Below are positions 1-9,609 of a stretch of 64,000 nucleotides of DNA, piece by piece. Source of the DNA: Pseudanabaena sp. (lineage in GTDB: Bacteria; Cyanobacteriota; Cyanobacteriia; Pseudanabaenales; Pseudanabaenaceae); assembly GCA_003249035.1 (NCBI GenBank), contig QBMK01000006.1, positions 209,331-273,330 on the forward strand, in the 5' to 3' direction. The position numbers were made by a program, and so were the translations under genes. Numbering within the stretch: the stretch's first letter is position 1; every line of letters begins with the position of its first letter. The notes beneath the pieces are model-generated. The model worked only from the letters and a program-made list of their open reading frames with translations, was not told where the DNA came from and did no database searches.

Positions 1-182
1 GCACTGGTTGCCGCAATCAGTTGCCAATTCCATAGCAGCAACATTACCAAAAAAATTGACAACAACGCCCATACTGGCAAGCCCTGTTCACGGGCAAGAC
101 CACGCCAAAGCGATCTGATTAGCTGATGAGCTTGCGATGTCGATGTTGATTCTTGTTCTTGATGATGCGAGTTTTTGACCAC
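1..182 (-). CDS. Partial hypothetical membrane protein (N-terminus only)
   Basis: An open frame runs from a GTG at 182 to the left edge, with about 60 codons visible and the rest outside the window. An in-frame TAA at 198-200 limits any extension. The first 17 residues are rich in His, Gln, Ser and Thr. A basic stretch (SLWRGLAREQ) follows, then one hydrophobic segment (VWALLSIFLVMLLLWNW) that looks like a membrane anchor. I do not recognise the family. The start is uncertain because no strong ribosome-binding site is visible. Confidence 0.45.
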   Translation of the reverse strand, partial: MVKNSHHQEQESTSTSQAHQLIRSLWRGLAREQGLPVWALLSIFLVMLLLWNWQLIAATS

Positions 183-241
183 TGGCTTAAACCACTTTTA
201 TCCCTGAGGATTGTAAAAGCTACTCTACAGGATTTTAGTTC

Positions 242-280
242 AAAAAGGTGAGAAGGCGCAAAGCTCCGCTGCACCTTTTT
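242..280 (-). terminator. Hairpin at the end of the EamA fusion gene
   Basis: AAAAAGGTG (242-250) pairs with CACCTTTTT (272-280), with a further GCG/CGC pairing inside. The arm reaches the stop codon of the gene ending at 279, so it would form at the 3' end of that minus-strand message. Confidence 0.6.
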
Positions 281-2033
281 ATCTAGCAGTCGTCTTCTTA
301 TACATATTTTGCAAACTGAGCAGCCCCACACCACCAGTAACTATAAACACTCCCAGTAGCTGAACTAAATCCAAGCTATTTCCCAGAATTGCGAATGCTA
401 AGAATGTGGTAAAAACAGGGCCACTGGCGCTAACAATTGATGCTTGGGCTGCTCCCATCAGCTTTGTACCAAAACTTGTCAGCAAATAACCACTTAGGGT
501 AGTTATCGCGATCAGGAAGCACATGAATATAAGTGAGCTATTTAGAGAAATTGAAGCCAAAGTGAATGGTAATGTACCAACGCAAAGGAGTAGGATAATT
601 GCAAAGTTAATTGACGTAAATGAGACAGGATTAAGTTGTTTGAAGCAAGCTTGTGAGGTGATGATATATCCTGCAAAAGAAATACCCGAAAGCATTGCCG
701 CAATTACGCCCCATGTATCAGGTTTAGCTACACCAAAGATGTTATAGGTAAGCATGATGCCGAAATAGATCACCCCAATCACTAACCAGCGTTCCTTGCT
801 AGGGCGATCGCCAAATAGCATCCAAGCCATTAACACAGTAACTGTCGGGGAAATGAAAAATAACGTGACAGCTAAGCCAGGATTTAAAATACCTAAAGCC
901 ACATAAATCAAGGCAAAAGAGGTAAATTGCAATAAGGCGCTAAAGGCAACTCGCCAGAATAATAATCTGCGGTTAGGTGTAAGCAATTGCTGAAAGTCAC
1001 GTAATACATCCACCCGAAAAATAAACTTAGCAACTATCCACATAATCGGTGTGGCAAAAAGCATTCGCAACAATAACAGCATGAAAGAGTTGGGGACAGT
1101 TGGTTTAATCAATCCACCAAAACTAAATAGCCCAAAAATACTTGAGTTGGAGAAAACTACCCTTACCAAAATATTCTGTAAGGATAAAACCACTGAAGCC
1201 CCTAAAACCAAAATAAAACCAATCCACCAATCATTTAGACGATTAGCTGGTTGAACTATAGGAGGAGGTGACTCTAAAGAATCAAATGCTTCAGTTGGAT
1301 CGCCATAGGGGCGAGTGTCATTTGGGTCATATTGTCTAAATTGGCTACTATTAAATGTGGGTATCTGAATTTGGTTGTAATTACCGTTGCCGTTAGGAAT
1401 AAGAGGCTCTGCACTATTACCATTAGCGCCGATGACTCCTGCAAAGCCAGATGAACCGGTGAAGCTGATTGGCGGATTTACTCCTGTACTTCCCCCACCA
1501 TAGCGATCGCTCGAAGATCGCCGCAAATATTCATCTATCCTCTCAACAAGTGCCGAAAGCATTAACTCACCCTGCTGCCTCTGGGCGTACATCCGTTGCA
1601 TCTGATCGTCAATATCACGCTGATAGGTATCCACATCTCTTTGCAATGACTGGAATGTGGCACGAATTGCACCGTCAAGGTTAAGCATTAACTGCTCAAA
1701 ATTTTCAGAGTGATCGCTAAGAACCTTTGAGTTCGTTACGATCACATCATTTTTTAGATGATAAGTAATCGATTGGGCAAGTTGCTCGATCCATTGCTGA
1801 CGCTGAATTTCTTGCTGATTCATCCCCTGCTGAGCAACAGTCAGCACTTCTTGCTCTTTCCGTTGAGACTGGAGTCTTTGAATGTCATCTGTTAGGGCAT
1901 TTTTTTGTGCTTGTAAAATCAAAATTTCACGACTGAGCTTGCCCAGAATGTTTGCCCGCAAATCTGACAAGTCCTTGGTGACTCCCGCAAGTGTCTGATC
2001 GTAAGAACTACTACGAATATTATTGCTCTCCAT
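279..2033 (-). CDS. Coiled-coil/EamA (DMT superfamily) transporter fusion
   Basis: A 584-residue protein. The C-terminal half (about residues 265-580) has the pattern of ten hydrophobic helices in two EamA repeats typical of drug/metabolite exporters (for example LVLGASVVLSLQNILVRVVF and later ALGILNPGLAVTLFFISPT). The N-terminal 170 residues are hydrophilic, with heptad-like Gln/Leu stretches (LILQAQKNALTDDIQRLQSQ), so they probably form a coiled coil. A Gly/Asn/Pro-rich linker follows. Ordinary EamA proteins are about 300 residues long, so the N-terminal extension is unusual. Start: ATG at 2033 follows AGGTGA at a good distance; a GTG four codons upstream is the alternative. The substrate cannot be told. 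No partner gene is adjacent, since mfd upstream is separated by a repeat element. Confidence 0.85.
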   Translation of the reverse strand: MESNNIRSSSYDQTLAGVTKDLSDLRANILGKLSREILILQAQKNALTDDIQRLQSQRKEQEVLTVAQQGMNQQEIQRQQWIEQLAQSITYHLKNDVIVTNSKVLSDHSENFEQLMLNLDGAIRATFQSLQRDVDTYQRDIDDQMQRMYAQRQQGELMLSALVERIDEYLRRSSSDRYGGGSTGVNPPISFTGSSGFAGVIGANGNSAEPLIPNGNGNYNQIQIPTFNSSQFRQYDPNDTRPYGDPTEAFDSLESPPPIVQPANRLNDWWIGFILVLGASVVLSLQNILVRVVFSNSSIFGLFSFGGLIKPTVPNSFMLLLLRMLFATPIMWIVAKFIFRVDVLRDFQQLLTPNRRLLFWRVAFSALLQFTSFALIYVALGILNPGLAVTLFFISPTVTVLMAWMLFGDRPSKERWLVIGVIYFGIMLTYNIFGVAKPDTWGVIAAMLSGISFAGYIITSQACFKQLNPVSFTSINFAIILLLCVGTLPFTLASISLNSSLIFMCFLIAITTLSGYLLTSFGTKLMGAAQASIVSASGPVFTTFLAFAILGNSLDLVQLLGVFIVTGGVGLLSLQNMYKKTTAR

Positions 2034-2178
2034 TTGAAAAATCACCTCGTAACAATGCCATCTGAAATAATGCTAGGGACAAAGTTTGGCACTAATTTTT
2101 TTAGTTGGCTTAATTGGTTGCATCTAGTTTGCGAACTTTATAACACTAATTTGAGCATATGGCATATTTTGTTTTTAA

Positions 2179-2231
2179 GTGAAGCCCAAAAAAGAGGAGA
2201 CGCAAAGCGCCTTCTCTTTTTTGGGCTTCAC
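2179..2231. terminator. Long intergenic hairpin downstream of mfd
   Basis: A 25-bp stem (2179-2203 with 2207-2231, two mismatches, AAA loop) starts with GTGAAGCCCAAAAAAGAG. It probably ends the mfd transcript or insulates it from the EamA gene. It opens with the same AAGCCCAAAAA word as the hairpin at 24424-24480. Confidence 0.55.
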
Positions 2232-2248
2232 ATGGAGATCAGCCTGTA

Positions 2249-2351
2249 ATACCAATTCACAAAAGTGTGACAACACTTCTGTGAATTAAAGACCAAACCC
2301 TGTAAGGGTTTTAAAAAGACAAAATGGCTACGCCATTTTGTCTTTTTGTAT
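2249..2351 (+). repeat. 103-bp three-hairpin repeat, copy A1
   Basis: Begins ATACCAATTCAC and ends CTTTTTGTAT. It contains the stems CACAAAAGTGT/ACACTTCTGTG, AAACCC/GGGTTT and GACAAAATGGC/GCCATTTTGTC. It has the same length and layout as the copies at 5987-6089 and 41281-41383. It sits 4 bp from the mfd stop. The right end has decayed (GTAT instead of GGTAT) and I see no flanking direct repeat. Confidence 0.8.
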
Positions 2352-2355
2352 AAAC

Positions 2356-5300
2356 TCAAGATTCGGCTTTGGCAAGATGCATAGTATCAAGCCATTCGAT
2401 CAAACTATCAAGCTGCTTGTCATGAGACATTGTGCCTAAGCCCCTCACTGTGACATTGCCTTTGCTATAAACAAACCGTGATTGTAAATGACTGGGTAAA
2501 TACTGATGGAGTAATTTCCAAGCAGGTTCTTCCATCTTAGACTCTAGGACAACATGCTGCTTACCTTCAGGCTTAATGCGCGAGAATCCAATACGCTTAG
2601 CAATCAGTTTTAGCTCCATCACCTTGACAAGCTGCATCGCCGGCGCCGGAACATTACCATAGCAATCATTCCATTCTTCAATGATTTGGGTGAGTTCGCG
2701 GCGGGAATTTACGGAGGCTACTGCCCGATATGCGCTCATCTTGCGATCGCCATCGGGAATATATTCTGCGGGAATAAAGGCGGTAATCGGCAGATCGATC
2801 TGCGTGTCATCAACCTCAGGGATCTCTGAGCCGCGTATTTCCGCGATCGCTTCTTGCAACATCTCCATGTAAAGATCGAAGCCAATCGTGTTGATTTGTC
2901 CAGACTGTTCTGAGCCGAGCAGATTACCCACACCGCGAATCTCCATATCGCGCATTGCTAATTGGTAACCTGAGCCTAGATGCGTAAATTCTTGAATCGC
3001 TTTGAGTCGTTTACGAGCAACATCGGTTAGTTCACCCTTTTCTTGATAAAACAGCCATGCATGGGCTTGAATGCCAGCTCGACCGACGCGACCGCGCAAT
3101 TGATACAGTTGCGCAAGTCCAAATCTTTGGGCATCTTCGATGATGATCGTGTTCACGCGAGGAATGTCTAGCCCCGATTCAATAATAGTGGTGCAAATCA
3201 TCATGTCTGCCTCACCACTATTGAAGCTGAGCATAGTTGCTTCTAGTTCAGATTCGGGCATCTGTCCATGGGCGATCGCCATTCTTACCGACGGCAACAT
3301 TTCATGAACTCGCGCCGAAACTTCTTCAATATCATCAATACGCGACACCACATAAAAAATCTGTCCACCGCGATCGAGTTCTTGGCGGATGGCAGCCCTC
3401 ACTAATTCAAGGTTATAGCGAGAGAGATGGGTCATAATTGATCGCCTTGATGGCGGCGGTGTGGTAATCAGACTCATTTCGCGCACTCCAGACATCGCCA
3501 TATATAAAGTTCTTGGAATTGGCGTAGCTGAGAGGGTGAGCACATCTACTTCCGTTTTCATGGTTTTGATTTTTTCTTTTTGGGCAACTCCAAAACGTTG
3601 CTCTTCATCAATTACCAAAAGCCCTAAATCTTTAAATTCTACATCTTTAGATAAAAGCTGATGTGTGCCCACGACAATATCCAGTTCACCAGTCTTTAGC
3701 TTGCGATAGATTTCTTTTTTCTCAGAAGTAGTCCGAAAACGATTGAGCAGTGCAATATTGACTGGATAGGCAGCATAGCGTTCTTGCAAGCTGTGATAAT
3801 GCTGTTGTGCGAGAATTGTCGTCGGCACGAGTAGAGCGGCTTGTTTCCCAGTTGTCACAGCTTTAAAAATTGTGCGAATGGCGACTTCAGTTTTTCCAAA
3901 TCCTACATCACCACACACTAGCCGATCCATTGGACGACAACTTTCCATGTCCTGTTTGACATCTTGAGTTGCTTTAAGTTGATCGGGAGTTGCCTGATAG
4001 GGAAAAGAATCTTCCATCTCTTGCTGCCAAGGATTATCAGGCGGAAAAGCATATCCAAGCTGTTGCGATCGCTTTGCATAAAGTTCTAACAAATCAAAAG
4101 CAATCTTTTTAATCGCTTTCTTTGCCTTAGCGGTCGCGTTTGTCCATGTTTTACCAGTCATCTTATGCAGCTCTGGTCTGGCCTCATTCATGCCTCGATA
4201 ACGGGATAGAATCGACATCTGATCAACAACTACACGCAACAATCCGTCGGCATATTTGAGAACTAAATATTCACGAGTTTCATCATTTAGAGTCAACTTC
4301 TCTAATTTAATGAATTGCCCTACGCCGTGGTTCTTATGGACGACGTAATCACCTGCTGAGAGCTTATTTAGATCAACTTGTTTAGAAACTGCGCGTCTAC
4401 GTTTACGCACATAGTTGGGAGTACCAAGGGCGTGCTGCCCAAAAAATTCGCGATCGCTGATCACCACAATTCTATAAGTAGGCAGCACAAACCCTTGAAT
4501 TTCGGCAGTACCAGAATATTTCAATGCAACGGCGATTCGTAGGTTATGGGTTTTATCGATCGCAGGGTAATCGCGAACATTAGGGATAAATTGGGCTTGG
4601 CAGTCGTGCTCTTGTAAGAGCGCAACCGTGCGGGAAGGTTGTGCGGAAACGAGAATGATTTTGTATTTCTGTTCACGATAGTCGCGTATTGTTTGGGCAA
4701 GTTTAGCAAACTGATGGGGAATCGCTGGGATAGATCGACTCGACATATTTACGCCGCGATTCTCTTCGCCTAGCTCAAATAATTCGAGACAATTGAAATT
4801 TTGGATTTGTTCTAGGCAGTCTTTAAAGGAGCGATGGAGTTTTCTAGCTCCTCTTTCTCCACCCATTTTTTGAAATTGAAGGAAAATTTCCTCAGCAGAT
4901 TCGTACCAGCGATCGCAATGAGCTTTACATTGTTCGATTTCGTCAATTACCACCAAGCAATTTTCTGAATCAGGCAGATAGTCCAACAGAGAAGCTGTAG
5001 AGTTAGGATGAACAGCAAAACCTTTGGTGCTGAATTCATCTTCTAGATCGCTATCGGTTGATAGAAGTTTGCCAAGAATATGACCATAGCTAATCGGTGC
5101 TAGTAATACTGAAGTAATGCTATCAAGTGGTCTTTGCGTAGAAGGATCAAATTCACGAATACGTTCTATTTCATCCCCAAACCAGTCAATCCTGACGGGC
5201 ATTTCACTGGAAACAGGAAAAATATCAATAATATCGCCGCGTCTTCCCCAATGCCCTTCTGTCTCGACCGTTGATGTATGCTCATAGCCCATCAAGGTCA

Positions 5301-5790
5301 GTTTCTCCGCTATATTCTTCAGTTTAATCTCAGAACCAACTTCCAAAGATACGCAATATTCTTTGAATTCTTCAGGGTGGGGTAAGTGTGGCTGAAGAGC
5401 GCGATCAGTTGCCACAATCGCTACTTTCTTTTGATCGCCTTCCCGCTTATCCCAATTGATTAAATCTGCCAGCACCTGCATCTGTCCCCAAATAATCTCC
5501 GATTCAGGTGCATAAGGTTCGTAAGGTAATACATCGGAAGTAGGGTAAAAATGCACAGTCTGCCAACCCATCATTTCTAGCTGCACAGACCATCGCCCCG
5601 CCTCTTCAATCGTGGCAGCAACAACCAGCATCAGGCTCTCTTGCTTTTGGCTCAGGGTCGAGCTGACGATGCCTTTCCCCACTCGCGACAAGCCCGAGAG
5701 AGTAAGTTTATGCGATCGCGTCAGTTTACTCTCTAGCTCATCAGTGAGAGGTGATCGAATTAATGAACGAATTACAGAGGAAAATGGCAT
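2356..5790 (-). CDS. mfd: Transcription-repair coupling factor Mfd
   Basis: An 1144-residue superfamily-2 DNA translocase. It removes RNA polymerase stalled at DNA lesions and recruits UvrA. The length is right for the family. The N-terminal UvrB-like region begins near residue 30. The polymerase-binding domain includes [14 protein letters not shown]. Motor motifs are all visible: Walker [49 protein letters not shown] and [11 protein letters not shown]. The C-terminal TRCF domain follows ([17 protein letters not shown]). It stands alone, flanked by EamA and FGE-like genes, with 103-bp repeats on both sides. Start is ATG at 5790. No frameshift is seen. Confidence 0.97.
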   Translation of the reverse strand: MPFSSVIRSLIRSPLTDELESKLTRSHKLTLSGLSRVGKGIVSSTLSQKQESLMLVVAATIEEAGRWSVQLEMMGWQTVHFYPTSDVLPYEPYAPESEIIWGQMQVLADLINWDKREGDQKKVAIVATDRALQPHLPHPEEFKEYCVSLEVGSEIKLKNIAEKLTLMGYEHTSTVETEGHWGRRGDIIDIFPVSSEMPVRIDWFGDEIERIREFDPSTQRPLDSITSVLLAPISYGHILGKLLSTDSDLEDEFSTKGFAVHPNSTASLLDYLPDSENCLVVIDEIEQCKAHCDRWYESAEEIFLQFQKMGGERGARKLHRSFKDCLEQIQNFNCLELFELGEENRGVNMSSRSIPAIPHQFAKLAQTIRDYREQKYKIILVSAQPSRTVALLQEHDCQAQFIPNVRDYPAIDKTHNLRIAVALKYSGTAEIQGFVLPTYRIVVISDREFFGQHALGTPNYVRKRRRAVSKQVDLNKLSAGDYVVHKNHGVGQFIKLEKLTLNDETREYLVLKYADGLLRVVVDQMSILSRYRGMNEARPELHKMTGKTWTNATAKAKKAIKKIAFDLLELYAKRSQQLGYAFPPDNPWQQEMEDSFPYQATPDQLKATQDVKQDMESCRPMDRLVCGDVGFGKTEVAIRTIFKAVTTGKQAALLVPTTILAQQHYHSLQERYAAYPVNIALLNRFRTTSEKKEIYRKLKTGELDIVVGTHQLLSKDVEFKDLGLLVIDEEQRFGVAQKEKIKTMKTEVDVLTLSATPIPRTLYMAMSGVREMSLITTPPPSRRSIMTHLSRYNLELVRAAIRQELDRGGQIFYVVSRIDDIEEVSARVHEMLPSVRMAIAHGQMPESELEATMLSFNSGEADMMICTTIIESGLDIPRVNTIIIEDAQRFGLAQLYQLRGRVGRAGIQAHAWLFYQEKGELTDVARKRLKAIQEFTHLGSGYQLAMRDMEIRGVGNLLGSEQSGQINTIGFDLYMEMLQEAIAEIRGSEIPEVDDTQIDLPITAFIPAEYIPDGDRKMSAYRAVASVNSRRELTQIIEEWNDCYGNVPAPAMQLVKVMELKLIAKRIGFSRIKPEGKQHVVLESKMEEPAWKLLHQYLPSHLQSRFVYSKGNVTVRGLGTMSHDKQLDSLIEWLDTMHLAKAES

Positions 5791-5974
5791 GAGCTAGACA
5801 ATGAAATGGGAGAATTTACAAATGCGATTCAGCTGCATTTATCACTAAGTCTAGCAACAAGTAGGGTGGGGTATAAGCAAACAAAAGCAGTACTCTTGTC
5901 AACTAAAGTGCGATCGACGTATTTACGCCTTTTTTGTTGGCATGAAATGGACATTTCAGAACGCATCCATCTTT

Positions 5975-6100
5975 AACTGACCAATAATACCAATTCACAA
6001 AAGTGTGACGACACTTTTGTGAATTAAAAACCAAACCCAGCAAGGGTTTTAAAAACACAAAATGGCTCCGCCATTTTGTGTTTTGGTATAACTGACCAAT
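5975..6100 (+). mobile_element. 103-bp MITE-like element A2 with 11-bp target duplication
   Basis: The element at 5986-6089 is bounded by exact direct repeats AACTGACCAAT at 5975-5985 and 6090-6100. The ends are inverted (ATACCAA and TTGGTAT). Inside are three hairpins: TTCACAAAAGTGT/ACACTTTTGTGAA, AAACCC/GGGTTT and ACACAAAATGGC/GCCATTTTGTGT. It encodes no protein. It fills most of the 377-bp space between the FGE-like gene and the mfd start; the rest shows nothing else. A 71-codon minus-strand frame at 5903-6118 is only this repeat read through. Confidence 0.85.
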
Positions 6101-6167
6101 GCCCAGTCTTTGGAGCATAGCGCTTTAATTGTTATTTTGGCTCAACCCAAATTTGTCGTAGATCTAG

Positions 6168-7136
6168 TTACTTCAATGGAGAAACTAGCCGAAACCCAAT
6201 ATGGGACATGCCCGTATCGGGAGACTGTGCCTCTCTCGCTGCCGGACGGTAACGGCTGCAATAGTTGCGGGCACATAAAAACGAACCTCCTTTAATGACA
6301 TGCTTGACGACACCAGGATCTCGAGGATCGAAGCTTTGTTCCTGCTGAGAAACTAAGGGATTGACCTGATGAGCCATCAGTTGGTGCCCCGGACGATACC
6401 AGTCCATCGTCCATTCCCAGACATTGCCAGTCATATCGTAGAGCCCGAAACCATTTGGCGGAAAGGAGCCGACGGGAGCAGTGCCGAAATAGCCATCTTC
6501 TTGAGTATTTTTAACGGGAAACTCACCCTGCCAAGTGTTGGCTTTCTTGGGGGAATAGGTATTGCCCCAAGAAAAAATCTTGTCTTTTAATCCGCCTCGC
6601 GCTGCAAATTCCCATTGCGCCTCACTGGGAAGGGATTTGCCAGCCCATTTTGCATAGGCTTGGGCATCTTCAAAAGCAACATGAACGACGGGATAGTTTT
6701 CTTGTCCCTTAATACTGCTATCAGGTCCTTCTGGATGTTGCCAGCTTGTTCCCGGAACCCAATGCCACCAACTCAATTCCTGAATCGACTTTCCAGGAGG
6801 GACGGACTGGAAAACAGCGGAACCGGGAGCACGTTCTTCATCAGTGAGATCAGGAAACTGCTCGACAGAAAGGGGGCGTTCGGCAACAGTGAGATATCCA
6901 GTTTCTCTAACGAATTGGCTAAATTGGGCGTTGGTTACCTCATGGGAATCCATACAAAAACCATTAACCTTGACCTCTTCTGCCGATTGCTCTTCAGGGA
7001 GTTGAGCTTCTGCCCCAATGCTAAAGGTTCCACCTCGAATGGCAACCATACCTTCAGGACAGGCGTATGCTGCTGGAATGGCAACGAAAAAGGTCAAAAG
7101 AATGAAGAAAAACGCCAAAATCCTTTCTTGGCTCAT
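6168..7136 (-). CDS. Exported formylglycine-generating-enzyme-family protein
   Basis: A 322-residue protein with an N-terminal signal sequence (hydrophobic FFFILLTFFVAIPAAYA, cleavage likely near residue 25), then one FGE-sulfatase domain. Family hallmarks are visible: GTFSIGAEAQLPEEQ, HEVTNAQFSQFVRETGY, PVVHVAFEDAQAYAKWAGK, LPSEAQWEFAARGG and DMTGNVWEWTMDWY. The C-terminal block KGGSFLCARNYCSRYRPAAR carries Cys288 and Cys293 at the spacing of the two catalytic copper-binding cysteines of true FGE (C-x4-C). This suggests real oxidase activity rather than a non-catalytic paralogue such as PvdO. FGE converts a Cys in sulfatases to formylglycine. No sulfatase lies nearby, so the substrate is unknown. 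Confidence 0.85.
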   Translation of the reverse strand: MSQERILAFFFILLTFFVAIPAAYACPEGMVAIRGGTFSIGAEAQLPEEQSAEEVKVNGFCMDSHEVTNAQFSQFVRETGYLTVAERPLSVEQFPDLTDEERAPGSAVFQSVPPGKSIQELSWWHWVPGTSWQHPEGPDSSIKGQENYPVVHVAFEDAQAYAKWAGKSLPSEAQWEFAARGGLKDKIFSWGNTYSPKKANTWQGEFPVKNTQEDGYFGTAPVGSFPPNGFGLYDMTGNVWEWTMDWYRPGHQLMAHQVNPLVSQQEQSFDPRDPGVVKHVIKGGSFLCARNYCSRYRPAAREAQSPDTGMSHIGFRLVSPLK

Positions 7137-7414
7137 GTTAAATCCCTATTTGCAAATATCATCTCAATAAATACTGGACATCTTTATATAAATCAATTTT
7201 GGACTAACTAGCATAGAAATATCAATACATTCGGCATTGTTTTTTCGCTCGGAGACTATATAGAGAATTGATCTAGACTACTTTATCTTTGCTTTTTCTG
7301 GAAATACCGCCCCCATTACGTTCTTAATGGAAGCCAAAAGTGTTCTATGACGAGCCAATTAGGTTTTCAGCATAGCGATATGATCGTATTTACGAATATA
7401 TCTTGTCAAATATT

Positions 7415-7954
7415 ATGACCACTGTTCTTGTCCCACTATTTGAAGGCTTTGAAGAAATAGAAGCAATTACCATCATCGATGTGTTGCGTCGCGCAGGTGT
7501 TGATGTAACGACCGCAGGCTTGACAGCACAAACTGTGTTAGGCGCTTATGCGATCGCTGTTATTGCCGATACACTTCTCGATCTAGTCAATTCTAGTCAA
7601 TTTGATGCAATCGTCCTTGCTGGCGGAGCAGGTACTTTTCGACTCCGAGAAGATTCCAGAATTACCAAAATGTTAATCGCCCATGCCGCAGCAAATAAGC
7701 TTGTCGCCGCCATCTGCGCTGCGCCTAGTGTTCTATCCGCCGTAGGTTTACTTAAGGATAAACGCGCCACATCATATCCATCGGTTAAAGAGCAAATGCA
7801 AGTCGCGGAATATTTGACAATTCCTGTGGTCGTTGATGGCAATGTAGTGACAAGTCGGGGCGCAGGAACTGCTATGGCATTTGCGCTCAAGTTAGTGGAA
7901 ATCTTGCAAGGTGAGGCGATCGCAAATAAACTTGCCGCAGATATGATCGTTTAA
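7415..7954 (+). CDS. DJ-1/PfpI family protein
   Basis: A 179-residue single-domain protein of the DJ-1/ThiJ/PfpI superfamily, with a length usual for bacterial DJ-1. The N-terminus (VLVPLFEGFEEIEAI) contains the conserved Glu15. The nucleophile elbow is at AAICAAPSVL, with Cys101. FDAIVLAGGAG and GNVVTSRGAGTAMAFAL are family motifs. Proposed activities for relatives are glyoxalase III/deglycase, chaperone or oxidative-stress protection; the sequence alone does not decide. I prefer ATG at 7415; a TTG at 7403 would add four residues. It is monocistronic, with an inverted repeat downstream at about 8037-8090. Confidence 0.88.
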   Translation: MTTVLVPLFEGFEEIEAITIIDVLRRAGVDVTTAGLTAQTVLGAYAIAVIADTLLDLVNSSQFDAIVLAGGAGTFRLREDSRITKMLIAHAAANKLVAAICAAPSVLSAVGLLKDKRATSYPSVKEQMQVAEYLTIPVVVDGNVVTSRGAGTAMAFALKLVEILQGEAIANKLAADMIV

Positions 7955-8036
7955 CTTTTGAGAAGCAATCCAGAACTAAATTTTCTTCTTGTAAAGCGTA
8001 GAGCATTGCTAGCAAATGACACAAGTTTTTCGATAC

Positions 8037-8090
8037 TCAAAAAGAAGAGAGCGTGGGGATGCGTTAATCCTCCTCTCTCTCTTCTTTTGA
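8037..8090 (+). terminator. Hairpin after the DJ-1 gene
   Basis: TCAAAAAGAAGAGAG (8037-8051) pairs imperfectly with CTCTCTTCTTTTGA (8077-8090). It lies between the DJ-1 gene and the convergent DUF5684-like gene. Confidence 0.5.
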
Positions 8091-8125
8091 TTGTGTTGAT
8101 CGCGATCGCAAATATTTTTGGGTAA

Positions 8126-8160
8126 AAATAAAAATGGACGATTCTCGTCCATTTTTATTT
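8126..8160 (-). terminator. Perfect 16-bp hairpin overlapping a stop codon
   Basis: Arms at 8126-8141 and 8145-8160, TTC loop (TGGACGA/TCGTCCA at the top). The right arm overlaps the stop codon of the minus-strand gene ending at 8159. A run of A on the plus strand gives a U-tract in the transcript. Confidence 0.7.
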
Positions 8161-8743
8161 AGGTAAAGGCAAGCAATCCATAGTATAGATATACACCTAA
8201 TATCGGGAGGAAAACCAATAACCCCATAAGCGATGATTTGCCAAGGTTAGCCGGTATTCCAAACAAAACTATTAAAGCGATGACAATATTAACGAATGGA
8301 ACAAAAAACCAAAGGAGCCACCATCCAGGTTTTCCTGCAGCGCGAACCATCACCCAAATATTGCCAATCGGAAGCCATGCTAGCCAACTATTAGGGAGTT
8401 CCAGTTTATCTGCAATTTTCATCAAACAGAGACTGCAGAAAACATAAGTAAAAAAGCCATAAATCCCAGCAAAAAGATATATTTGGGTTACAATGGCTTT
8501 TTGTTCTTCAGTTAGTTCAGGTACGTTACTAGGACTAGTTGAATCAGATGGACTAGCTTGAGCAACGATTGATGATGCGATCGCACTAGATGTCGAGCTA
8601 GACATTGGACTAGAAGCAGATAGAATTGGCTCACTAATGAAATGTTGTAAGCTCACAATAGTGAACAAAGTAATAAAAAATAGAGCAAGCCTGCGCCAAG
8701 TTACGCCTAGGTACTGGAAAGGTAAATACTTAGAAAAATTCAC
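8159..8743 (-). CDS. DUF5684-like membrane protein
   Basis: About 194 residues from a GTG at 8743, which has AGGAG (8752-8756) eight bases upstream. A TTG at 8797 without a good site would add 18 residues. One N-terminal membrane helix (LALFFITLFTIVSLQHF) precedes a Ser/Thr/Pro-rich stretch. Three or four helices follow. The segment AAGKPGWWLLWFFVPFVNI and the flanking helices resemble DUF5684 proteins of unknown function. Its message appears to end in the stop-overlapping hairpin at 8126-8160. No function can be assigned. Confidence 0.7.
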   Translation of the reverse strand: MNFSKYLPFQYLGVTWRRLALFFITLFTIVSLQHFISEPILSASSPMSSSTSSAIASSIVAQASPSDSTSPSNVPELTEEQKAIVTQIYLFAGIYGFFTYVFCSLCLMKIADKLELPNSWLAWLPIGNIWVMVRAAGKPGWWLLWFFVPFVNIVIALIVLFGIPANLGKSSLMGLLVFLPILGVYLYYGLLAFT

Positions 8744-8941
8744 TGTTGACACTCCTAAAACAATCTTAAAGATAGGATGCAGTACATTTTTTTGCAATAC
8801 CGTTAGCCTATAGGAATGTCGAGCCTTTTAATCAGTGAGCTTTAGATTTCTTAATTCTTGAATAAGTACTCAAGCAATCACCAACCACTCACATAAGTGA
8901 TTATTTTGCTGCTCACAGAAGTGAGTTCATCTACAGCATTA

Positions 8942-9559
8942 CTAACTTGAATAAGTCACAAGACCATGATTTTTCTGTAATTGCATTGAAATATCTGGCA
9001 GATTATTTAGAAAATCATCCCAAGCTTTGGATGAATCTAACGCCTCAATCACAAATGGTAACGGCTCCGCTAAGATATCTGGGAAATCAACTTCACCTAT
9101 GAGCTTGGGTCTGCAAGCTAGTTGTTCTCTGGGTGGTACAAACTGGGCATTGACACCTTGTCGATTTCCTCTTGGATCGATTCGATACCAGCCAAATTCA
9201 GGTAAATAAACAGCATTAAATCCATGTAAGGAGTAAGGAGCACCGCAATCGTCAATACTTAATCTTTGATAGCAAAATCCTGTTGGCAAACCATTTGCGC
9301 GTAGAAGAGCTGCTAGTAAGTGACTCTTGGCAAAGCAGTAACCTGTTTTATGTTTCAAGACATCCGAAGCGCGGCAGGTGACAGGATTCATTTGATAATC
9401 AACACTATGATGAATCCGATCTCGCACCCACTCAAAACAGGCTTTAGCGATCGCTAAAGGATTTATATGTTCGGAAGCGATCGCTAAAGCTAATTCTAAG
9501 ACTTCTCGATTTTGCCAATCAATTATTTCGCTTGAACGCAAATACTCTTGCATAAACAT
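8942..9559 (-). CDS. Transglutaminase-like family protein
   Basis: A 205-residue protein with the transglutaminase/protease-like core. The catalytic Cys is in the segment HKTGYCFAKSHLLAALLRA, the His in SLHGFNAVYLP and the Asp in WYRIDPRGN. The N-terminal segment ACFEWVRDRIHHSVDY is typical of bacterial transglutaminase-like proteins. No signal peptide is seen, so it is probably cytoplasmic. Members act as peptidases or acyltransferases and the substrate here is unknown. ATG codons at 9559 and 9553 are both possible starts. It lies 50 bp downstream of the Nudix gene on the same strand and could be cotranscribed with it. Confidence 0.85.
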   Translation of the reverse strand: MFMQEYLRSSEIIDWQNREVLELALAIASEHINPLAIAKACFEWVRDRIHHSVDYQMNPVTCRASDVLKHKTGYCFAKSHLLAALLRANGLPTGFCYQRLSIDDCGAPYSLHGFNAVYLPEFGWYRIDPRGNRQGVNAQFVPPREQLACRPKLIGEVDFPDILAEPLPFVIEALDSSKAWDDFLNNLPDISMQLQKNHGLVTYSS

Positions 9560-9609
9560 AACTCAACTGTAATTTGGAAATCTTTCACAGAAAAATTTTA
9601 ATTGCAGTT

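Noticed and set aside
5903..6118. A 71-codon minus-strand open frame
   Set aside because: It is the 103-bp repeat A2 and its flanks read in one frame; a similar peptide appears across A3 at 41030-41386. Repeat-driven, not a gene.
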